Shown in pieces: positions 58,419-64,000 of a stretch of DNA of 64,000 nucleotides. Positions within the stretch are counted from its first letter, which is position 1. The number at the start of each line of letters is the position of its first letter. The notes below the pieces were generated by a model. It had not been told where the DNA came from, ran no database searches, and saw only the letters and a list, made by a program, of their open reading frames with translations. The position numbers and the translations under genes are program-made. Source of the DNA: Clostridia bacterium (GTDB lineage Bacteria; Bacillota; Clostridia; Oscillospirales; CAG-272); NCBI GenBank assembly GCA_017453325.1, contig JAFTKK010000040.1, positions 1 through 64,000 on the forward strand, given 5' to 3'.

Positions 58419-58798
58419 TTTAGCAGCTCTCCGACTATTTGTATCAGATCATCGACCAGGGGCATGGCAAGCAGCAATATCTCCAGCCTGCCGAACAGCA
58501 GCACCCCTTCCGCGATGGTGTTTTCTCCAAGATCACGGCAAAAGGCAGCAGAAAACTCGCAAACCATGCCGATGCCGACGGCACGCAGGACTGCCGTGAC
58601 CAGCGCGCCGCCATCGCCAAGCGCAAAAAGCGTGCGCACGCGCGTGAGCAGCGGCGCGTAAAGCCCCAGCGCCGCCCCGAAGAGCACCAGCGTGGTAACA
58701 AGGCGCACGGGGGGCGCGGCAGCGGCACGCATTTCGCGCAGCAAAAGGATCACCATTGCCGCTAAGAGGGCGATGCCCGCAACCTGCAAAATGCTCAT
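58415..58798 (-). CDS. spoIIIAD: Stage III sporulation protein AD
   Basis: This 127-residue membrane protein has four hydrophobic helices, with FGRLEILLLAMPLVDDLIQI near the C-terminus. The family's AC and AD proteins are related. ATG and the AC stop share one base (TGATG). Confidence 0.93.
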   Translation of the reverse strand: MSILQVAGIALLAAMVILLLREMRAAAAPPVRLVTTLVLFGAALGLYAPLLTRVRTLFALGDGGALVTAVLRAVGIGMVCEFSAAFCRDLGENTIAEGVLLFGRLEILLLAMPLVDDLIQIVGELLK

Positions 58799-58992
58799 CA
58801 GAAGCCAAAAATATCGCGCACGGTATCAAACAAATTGCCGATCTCCTGCACGAGTATCAAAAACACCACCACGAGCCCCGCGACCGTCACGAGCGTTGCC
58901 TGCTCGTCCCTGCCGCTTTTGGAAAGGATCTGCGCCGCCACCGCGACCAAGATCCCCACGCCCGCTACGCGCAAAATCAGTCCCACATCCAT
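58798..58992 (-). CDS. spoIIIAC: Stage III sporulation protein AC
   Basis: This 64-residue protein has two membrane helices (LILRVAGVGILVAVAAQIL and TLVTVAGLVVVFLIL), the typical size for AC. It lies 20 bp downstream of AB and overlaps AD. Confidence 0.93.
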   Translation of the reverse strand: MDVGLILRVAGVGILVAVAAQILSKSGRDEQATLVTVAGLVVVFLILVQEIGNLFDTVRDIFGF

Positions 58993-59011
58993 GTATTTTT
59001 CTCCTCATCCT

Positions 59012-59488
59012 CTATAACAGTAGTAAAATAACCGCCACCGAGAGCGCCGGGGGCAAAAGCAGCGCCATGCGCTCCCGTCGCGCGAGATCTGCCCGCAGTA
59101 CATCACAATACGGGGCAAGACGTGCCAGATAATAATCACAGCAGCGCAGCTCCTCCTCCCGATAGCTGCCGCCAAGACGCGACGCAAATTCGCGTAAAAG
59201 ACGGCAGATATCCTCGGAAAGATACAGGCGCGTTGTGGCCAGCATGGTACCAAGATCCGCGGGCACCGCCGTCGCGCCGCAGGCGCTCAGCACCTCCTTG
59301 TCGCACGCGGCAAGAATGTGCCCCACGGGCATGGAAAAGCAATCGATCTGCAGGCGAATGAGACGCAGAAGTGCCAAAAATCCCTCGGCCTGTGCCACAC
59401 GTCTTCGCTCAAAGGCGGCGAAGCATACACCCGCAAAAATGCCGCAAAGTAAGATCAGCCCGATACCGAGCCATTTAAAAAAATGCAT
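59012..59488 (-). CDS. spoIIIAB: Stage III sporulation protein AB
   Basis: This 158-residue protein has an N-terminal helix (about 5-26), a helical hairpin domain with ALLRLIRLQIDCFSMPVGHI, and a C-terminal membrane helix ending LLLL. I chose MHFFKWLG at 59488, which has GGGAGG upstream and overlaps the AA stop by 14 bp. A longer frame reads through spoIIIAA and is not real. AB resembles GspF-type platform proteins. Confidence 0.93.
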   Translation of the reverse strand: MHFFKWLGIGLILLCGIFAGVCFAAFERRRVAQAEGFLALLRLIRLQIDCFSMPVGHILAACDKEVLSACGATAVPADLGTMLATTRLYLSEDICRLLREFASRLGGSYREEELRCCDYYLARLAPYCDVLRADLARRERMALLLPPALSVAVILLLL

Positions 59489-60392
59489 CTGCCGCCTCCC
59501 AATCGGTGACGTCGTACGTATACAGAAATTGCCCCGAGGCGCGGGAAAGACCCACATATGCACCGAACACGCGTGCCTCGTGCAACAGACGCATACCGGG
59601 ACGCGCGAGCAGCTCCCGAATACCTGCAGCGTGCGCCGTGGCAATCAGCGGCACGCCGCCCGTGTGTGCCGCGACGATCTCCTGTGCCTCCGATAGATCA
59701 CCGATCTCGTCGCACACAATCACCTCTGCCGAGAGCGTGCGCGTGGCAATCCCGATCCCGCGCCCGCGCGGATAACCCATTAAAACATCAAGCAAAAGCT
59801 CCGCGCCCTCGGTAAATGCACCGAGCTCACCGCGCGTATCCACCACGGCCACGCGACGCGGGTGCGCGCCTCCCGCGAGACCCACCGCAACTCCGCGCAG
59901 CAGCGTGGTCTTCCCCACCCCGGGCGGCGCGTAAATTAAAATACCGCGCGTGTGGGAAAGCTCCTCAAACAAAGCACAGATCTCCCCGCCCACGGGGGGT
60001 GTTTTGTGCGGCAAACGGATGGAAAAAGAGGAGATGTGAGAAATGCCGGTGATCTTGCCGCCCACCACCGCAGCGTGGCCGCAAACACCGACACGCACAC
60101 CGTTTGACAAAACGAGATACCCTTCACCAAGGGTCTCGCTGTGCGCATAAAGAGAACCGGTGCAAAGCTGCAGCAAAAGCGTTTCCATCTCCTCGCCGCC
60201 AAGCACCGTGGCAAGGCGCAGATTTTCGCCGCCCACCGTCACCGATGCACACCGTCCGCGACGCAGCCGCAGCTCCTCGGGAAACATCCCGCCCGGCACC
60301 GTACGCTCCAGCTCCTCGAGAAGCCGCAGCGGCAGAAGCGCCGCGAGAAAGCGCGGCAGCAGCTCGCGCCGATCGACCACAATGCATTGCAT
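59475..60392 (-). CDS. spoIIIAA: Stage III sporulation protein AA, ATPase
   Basis: This 305-residue RecA-like/secretion ATPase has Walker A YAPPGVGKTTLLRG (about 150) and a Walker B-like VIVCDEIGD, with SSFSIRLPH before the ATPase core. It is thought to power the channel and sits on the mother-cell side. First gene of the operon, with a strong AAGGGGGG box. I could not find a convincing sigma-E promoter in the 160-bp gap upstream. Confidence 0.95.
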   Translation of the reverse strand: MQCIVVDRRELLPRFLAALLPLRLLEELERTVPGGMFPEELRLRRGRCASVTVGGENLRLATVLGGEEMETLLLQLCTGSLYAHSETLGEGYLVLSNGVRVGVCGHAAVVGGKITGISHISSFSIRLPHKTPPVGGEICALFEELSHTRGILIYAPPGVGKTTLLRGVAVGLAGGAHPRRVAVVDTRGELGAFTEGAELLLDVLMGYPRGRGIGIATRTLSAEVIVCDEIGDLSEAQEIVAAHTGGVPLIATAHAAGIRELLARPGMRLLHEARVFGAYVGLSRASGQFLYTYDVTDWEAADAFF

Positions 60393-60551
60393 ACCGCACC
60401 CCCCTTTGCTATTACCTTATGTTGTGGGAAAGGCGTTTAGAACCAAACTTGTCCGCAGCAATCTGGTCTTATAAAAATATATCAATTTGGTTATTTCTTG
60501 CATATCAGTTTTGTGATACAATAACAGCATCAACACAAAAGGAGCCTTGTT

Positions 60552-61397
60552 ATGGAACAGGATAAACGAGTTTTAACGGTGCAGGATATCTCTTGCGTAG
60601 GGCAATGCTCTCTGACGGTAGCACTTCCCATTATCTCGGCCTGCGGCATTGAGACCGCCATTCTCCCCTCGGCCGTGCTTTCCACGCACACGGGTGGCTT
60701 TTCGGGCTGGACCTTCCGAGATCTGACTGACGACATTCCCGCCATTGTCGACCATTGGCAAAAGGAAAAGCTCTGCTTTGACGCCATTTACACGGGCTAC
60801 CTCGGCAGCAAGCGTCAGATCGAGCTGGTGAAGGATATGTTTGCGCGTCTCGGCACGCCCGATGCTTTAAAGATCGTGGATCCTGCCATGGCCGACCACG
60901 GCAAGCTTTACTACGGCTTTGACGAGGCCTTTGCACATGAGATGGCCACGCTGGTGGGGACGGCGGATATCGCCCTGCCCAACATTACCGAGGCGGCCAT
61001 GATGACGGACACGCCCTACATCGGCGAGGGCTATGACGAGAGCTATATCCGCACGCTGATGGACAAGGTGCTGGCGCTGGGCGCGAAAACGGTGGTGCTC
61101 ACGGGTGTTTCCTACCGCGCGGGCGAGCTTGGCGTTGCGGTGCTGTCGCGCGGAGATGCAGAGATCTCCTATTATTTCCACGAAAAGCTGCAAAAGAGCT
61201 GCCACGGCACGGGCGATATTTTTGCCTCTGCCTTTGTAGGCGCTATCGTGCGCGGCCGCGACCCGCTTGCCGCAGCTACGGTGGCTGCCGATTTCACGCT
61301 GGCGGGTATGCGCATCACGCAAAAGGACGACACGCATTGGTACGGCACCAAGTTTGAAAGAGCGCTGCCGATGCTGGTAAATGAACTGAACAAGTAA
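60552..61397 (+). CDS. Pyridoxal/pyridoxamine kinase-like protein
   Basis: This 281-residue ribokinase-superfamily enzyme begins RVLTVQDISCVGQCSLTVAL and continues LPSAVLSTHTGGF and YTGYLGS. ALPNITEAAMM and CHGTGDIFASAF hold the catalytic Asp. Family members phosphorylate vitamin B6 forms at the 5' hydroxyl. There is a strong AAAGGAG box. It has its own transcript, divergent from spoIIIAA. Confidence 0.92.
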   Translation: MEQDKRVLTVQDISCVGQCSLTVALPIISACGIETAILPSAVLSTHTGGFSGWTFRDLTDDIPAIVDHWQKEKLCFDAIYTGYLGSKRQIELVKDMFARLGTPDALKIVDPAMADHGKLYYGFDEAFAHEMATLVGTADIALPNITEAAMMTDTPYIGEGYDESYIRTLMDKVLALGAKTVVLTGVSYRAGELGVAVLSRGDAEISYYFHEKLQKSCHGTGDIFASAFVGAIVRGRDPLAAATVAADFTLAGMRITQKDDTHWYGTKFERALPMLVNELNK

Positions 61398-61399
61398 AG

Positions 61400-61548
61400 G
61401 CTTTGTGCGAAACAGCACACAAAGCACAAACGGAGCTGCGTCATTTGATGCAGAAGGCGTGATCTCGGCACGATAGGCGTATACACATACGTCGAGTGCC
61501 GAGAGCGCGCCTAAAAAGCACATAAAAATTGAAATTCGCAAGAATTTC
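61400..61548. other. Intergenic stretch with three hairpins
   Basis: Three inverted repeats occur after the kinase gene: 61400-61425 (GCTTTGTG/CACAAAGC), 61464-61503 (CTCGGCAC/GTGCCGAG with inner CGTAT/ATACG) and 61531-61548 (GAAATTC-GCAA-GAATTTC, a GNRA-type loop). None has a good T-run. No ORF with a ribosome binding site is seen. Confidence 0.5.
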
Positions 61549-61557
61549 TACCTTAAA

Positions 61558-61614
61558 ACAAAAAAGCCACTTTACTATCGATATTTGATAGCAAAAGCGG
61601 CTTTATTTTTTTAT
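61558..61614 (-). terminator. Terminator of Mbeg1-like gene
   Basis: AAAAAGCC-CTTT and AAAG-GGCTTT arms, with inner CTATC/GATAG pairs and T-runs on both sides, make a bidirectional terminator. Confidence 0.85.
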
Positions 61615-61661
61615 TTGTTTTGTGTGTTTTTGGTCTGCGCGAATGACGTAGCTCCATTTCA

Positions 61662-62780
61662 CTATGAAGATTTCTCACTTGCCTGCAACGGCGGTGCGTT
61701 GGTATTTTTCTTTGCCGCGCGGCGACCCTCGCCGAGCACGGCAAGCGTCTCGGTCAGCAGCACGCGCATGTCGTCGGGCATATCGGCATAAGCAGAAAGC
61801 ATTTGCCGCCAGCGCTTGCCGCTGAGAACACCCGAAACGGTATCCTGCTCGCTTGCCTCCAGCACCGAAAAAAGTGCTTCGGAAAAACGGCGGCGGCGTT
61901 CGGGACTGGTGGTGTTGACAAAATGATCGACAATAGCCTCGGTGCGCTTGCCAAAGGCGGTACGCTCCTTGGTATAAACGAAATCGTTGCCTAAGACCTC
62001 CCAAGAATAGCCGTCGTGCTGCATGAGGCCCTTTTTGGCGCTTTTGACGATCTGATACTTGACGTCGTGCTCCAAAAGAACGGCTACGATGGAGGATTCG
62101 GGCAGATAGGTAAAGATGCGGTCACGCAGCTCAAGATAGGCCGCACTCGCGAGGGTACTGTCACAAAAGCCGGGACCGTCGTGATTATACACGGCGCGGA
62201 TGCGGTGACGCAGGTGATCACCCGCATTGACCGCCGCGTACATGGCAAGATTGCCGCCCTTGGAATGGCCACCCGTAAAAATGCGACGCAGGGGATACGC
62301 TGCTGCGACCTCGCGCAGATACTGTACGGCCGCGAGCTGGGCGGGCACGGGGCACTCGTAGCTCATGCGGAAGTCCTCCTTCCAGCCGACGAGCGTATCG
62401 TCCGTGCCCTCAAAGGCAACGAAAATATTTTGCCCCGGCAGCAAAAAGGAAACGGCACCGAACTGCATGCCCTTTGCACGGTTGAGGATCTTTTTTGCCG
62501 CAAAGAGCCGCAATGAGGAAAAACGGCCCGTGTCGGCCAAGGTGCGCAAAAGCTGCTCGTGCTTGACGGGAAGCTCCCCTTTTGCCACGGTGGGACGCGC
62601 GAAATACGCCTTTGCAGCAGCGGCAAGACGCACGGGCTCAGCCGTGGGCGCCGGGGGCACGATGCCATCAAGATCAAGATAGGCGAGCATGGAAAAGATC
62701 AGCGCATCTACGGGGCAAAGCGAGGCGCTGCCGAACGAAAGATCGCCGCGCCAGGTAAGATAATCAGACAAATTGCTCAT
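61662..62780 (-). CDS. Mbeg1-like (DUF2974) alpha/beta hydrolase
   Basis: This 372-residue protein has YLTWRGDLSF near the start, FVAFEGTDDTLVGWKEDF and nucleophile elbow TGGHSKGGNLA, with NHDGPGF after it. This is typical of the Mbeg1-like/DUF2974 family of Firmicutes, whose members look like lipases with unknown substrate. No signal peptide is present. The C-terminal about 100 residues are helical and charged. It stands alone, with a GGAGG box at the start. Confidence 0.92.
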   Translation of the reverse strand: MSNLSDYLTWRGDLSFGSASLCPVDALIFSMLAYLDLDGIVPPAPTAEPVRLAAAAKAYFARPTVAKGELPVKHEQLLRTLADTGRFSSLRLFAAKKILNRAKGMQFGAVSFLLPGQNIFVAFEGTDDTLVGWKEDFRMSYECPVPAQLAAVQYLREVAAAYPLRRIFTGGHSKGGNLAMYAAVNAGDHLRHRIRAVYNHDGPGFCDSTLASAAYLELRDRIFTYLPESSIVAVLLEHDVKYQIVKSAKKGLMQHDGYSWEVLGNDFVYTKERTAFGKRTEAIVDHFVNTTSPERRRRFSEALFSVLEASEQDTVSGVLSGKRWRQMLSAYADMPDDMRVLLTETLAVLGEGRRAAKKNTNAPPLQASEKSS

Positions 62781-62844
62781 AAACGCCCTCCTTTTCCGAG
62801 TATATGCGACGGCTTGCCGCCTGTTTCAACAATATTATGATAAC

Positions 62845-62881
62845 AAAAAAGCGGCGGCCTGTCAAGGCAGGCCGCCCGCTT
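62845..62881 (-). terminator. Terminator of YgiQ-family gene
   Basis: GCGGGCGGCCTGCC and CAGGCCGCCGC arms on the minus strand are followed by TTTTTTG. Confidence 0.9.
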
Positions 62882-62897
62882 AAAAGGCAGGAATATA

Positions 62898-64000
62898 TTA
62901 CCGCTTATGCCCGGCGACGGGCTTCTTTTTGCCGACGCGCGGACTGCTTTTGCCGCGTCCCTTGTCACCGCGCCCTACGGGGGCCTTGGGTGCCGCACTC
63001 GCCTTGGTGCGTCCCCTGTGCGATGCGGAGCTTCGCTTTTGGGGGGCGCCGTCGGTGCGGGGCGCTGCGCCCGCGGCGGGACGCACGAGGCAATGAGGTG
63101 CCGTGCCGATCAGATCCTCACGGTGCGCTTTTTGCAGTGCCTCGCGCACGGCAGCGGCATTTTGCGGCCGATTGAATTGCAAGAGAGCGCGCTGCAGCTG
63201 CTTTTCACGGTAGTCACGCGGCACAAAAACGGGCTTCATCGTGAGGGGGTCGATGCCGGTATAAAACATGACGGTAGAGGCGGTGCCGGGGGTGGGATAA
63301 TAATCCTGCACCTGCTCGGGCGCATAACGGTCGCGCTTCAGGCACTCGGCAAGCGCCACGGCATCGGAAAGCGTACTACCGGGATGACTCGACATGAGAT
63401 AGGGCACCAGATACTGCTCCTTGCCCATCGATTTGGTCAGCTCAAAAAAGCGCTCGCGGAATTTTTGATACACGCCGAAGTGCGGCTTGCCCATGGCGTC
63501 AAGCACACCCGGGGCACAATGCTCGGGGGCGACCTTCAGCTGACCGCTGACATGATCGCGCACCAGCTTTTTGAAAAAGCGCTCATCGGGGTCGGCGAGC
63601 AGATAATCAAAGCGGATGCCCGAACGGATAAAGACCTTTTTGACACCCGGCAAGGCCTCAACGGTCTCCAGCAAGCGGATGTACTCGCTATGATCGACCT
63701 TTAAATTTTTACACGGTGTGGGGGCTAAGCACTTGCGATTGGTGCACACGCCGCTTTTCAGCTGCTTGTCACACGCAGGGGCGCGGAAATTGGCCGTAGG
63801 GCCGCCCACGTCGTGTATGTAACCCTTGAAATCGGGCATGGCGATGATCTGCTTGCATTCCTCCACCACGCTTTCAATACTGCGCGAGCGCACCGTGCGC
63901 CCTTGGTGAAAGGCGAGCGCGCAGAAATTGCAGGCGCCGAAACAGCCGCGATTGTGCGTGACCGAGAAGCGCACCTCTTCTATGGCAGGCACACCGCCCA
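62898..64000 (-). CDS. YgiQ-family (UPF0313) radical SAM protein, N-terminus off window
   Basis: This is the C-terminal about 367 residues of a longer protein; the frame is open to the right edge. It shows EVRFSVTHNRGC, the radical SAM cluster CFGACNFC, VGGPTANFRAP, CTNRKCLAP, VAPEHCAPGVLDAMGKP and QDYYPTPGTASTVMFYTG, all hallmarks of YgiQ. The last about 60 residues are a basic Lys/Arg/Pro-rich tail that probably contacts nucleic acid or is disordered. The reaction is unknown. The apparent start near 63992 is internal; full-length relatives are about 600 residues. Confidence 0.95.
   Translation of the reverse strand, partial: GGVPAIEEVRFSVTHNRGCFGACNFCALAFHQGRTVRSRSIESVVEECKQIIAMPDFKGYIHDVGGPTANFRAPACDKQLKSGVCTNRKCLAPTPCKNLKVDHSEYIRLLETVEALPGVKKVFIRSGIRFDYLLADPDERFFKKLVRDHVSGQLKVAPEHCAPGVLDAMGKPHFGVYQKFRERFFELTKSMGKEQYLVPYLMSSHPGSTLSDAVALAECLKRDRYAPEQVQDYYPTPGTASTVMFYTGIDPLTMKPVFVPRDYREKQLQRALLQFNRPQNAAAVREALQKAHREDLIGTAPHCLVRPAAGAAPRTDGAPQKRSSASHRGRTKASAAPKAPVGRGDKGRGKSSPRVGKKKPVAGHKR

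Noticed and set aside
59489-59644. Longer N-terminus for spoIIIAB
   Set aside because: The upstream frame lies wholly inside spoIIIAA and reads as a shadow; the ATG at 59488 has GGGAGG and starts with the expected membrane helix.

Overview
The window looks like chromosomal DNA of an anaerobic, endospore-forming Firmicute of class Clostridia, probably an uncultured gut member with fairly high GC and a strong codon bias to match. The evidence is a complete set of spoIIIA engulfment-channel genes, strong consensus sigma-A promoters, GGAGG-type ribosome binding sites, a pfkA-ldh fermentative operon, oxygen-sensitive radical SAM enzymes and electron-transfer flavoproteins. No respiratory chain genes are seen.

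Layout. 1-2.7 kb: remnant or edge of an accessory element, with four minus-strand genes of unknown function, two of them preceded by a look-alike hairpin leader. 2.8-3.1 kb: tRNA-fMet and tRNA-Leu. 3.2-7.0 kb: rRNA methyltransferase and an ABC exporter pair. 7.0-12.6 kb: four-gene minus-strand operon (yifB/comM, purB, acyl-CoA-ligase-like gene, degV). 12.7-15.0 kb: LRR lipoprotein and a detached spoIIIAH. 15.0-23.5 kb: MarR regulator, a heterodimeric multidrug-type ABC exporter whose first half carries an in-frame amber codon, then B12/radical SAM, SDR, LUD, EEP and esterase genes. 23.5-24.1 kb: divergent XRE / DUF6809-like pair with three operator-like palindromes.

24.2-34.2 kb holds the most unusual content. 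Ten tightly packed minus-strand genes appear to form one operon, with an AraC-type regulator divergent from it and a two-site operator between them. The genes encode a FAD-linked oxidase, an Fe-S partner whose CCG cysteines are all lost, a class II aldolase, a PfkB kinase broken by two stop codons, IolB, an FGGY kinase, a NagB-like protein with an Asp-to-Asn change, NagA, and a single-chain EtfB-EtfA fusion. The combination suggests catabolism of a modified (amino/acetamido) sugar or cyclitol, with electrons passed to an Etf, but the substrate cannot be read from sequence. Next to it (35.3-43.0 kb) are an unrecognised 666-residue protein, an IolE-like/IolG-like pair, a lipase-like hydrolase and a GH36 alpha-galactosidase.

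43.1-55.2 kb is mostly housekeeping: ldh, pfkA, cinA, a PflA-like radical SAM protein, LysR with a divergent SemiSWEET-like protein, cyclophilin, polysaccharide deacetylase, mini-RNase III, histidine phosphatase and the YhaN/YhaO nuclease pair. 55.3-64.0 kb: DUF445 protein, the spoIIIAA-AG operon (spoIIIAH is missing here and lies about 42 kb away), a pyridoxamine-kinase-like gene, an Mbeg1-like hydrolase and the truncated YgiQ-family radical SAM gene at the right edge. No CRISPR array, rRNA, insertion sequence, integrase or origin was found.
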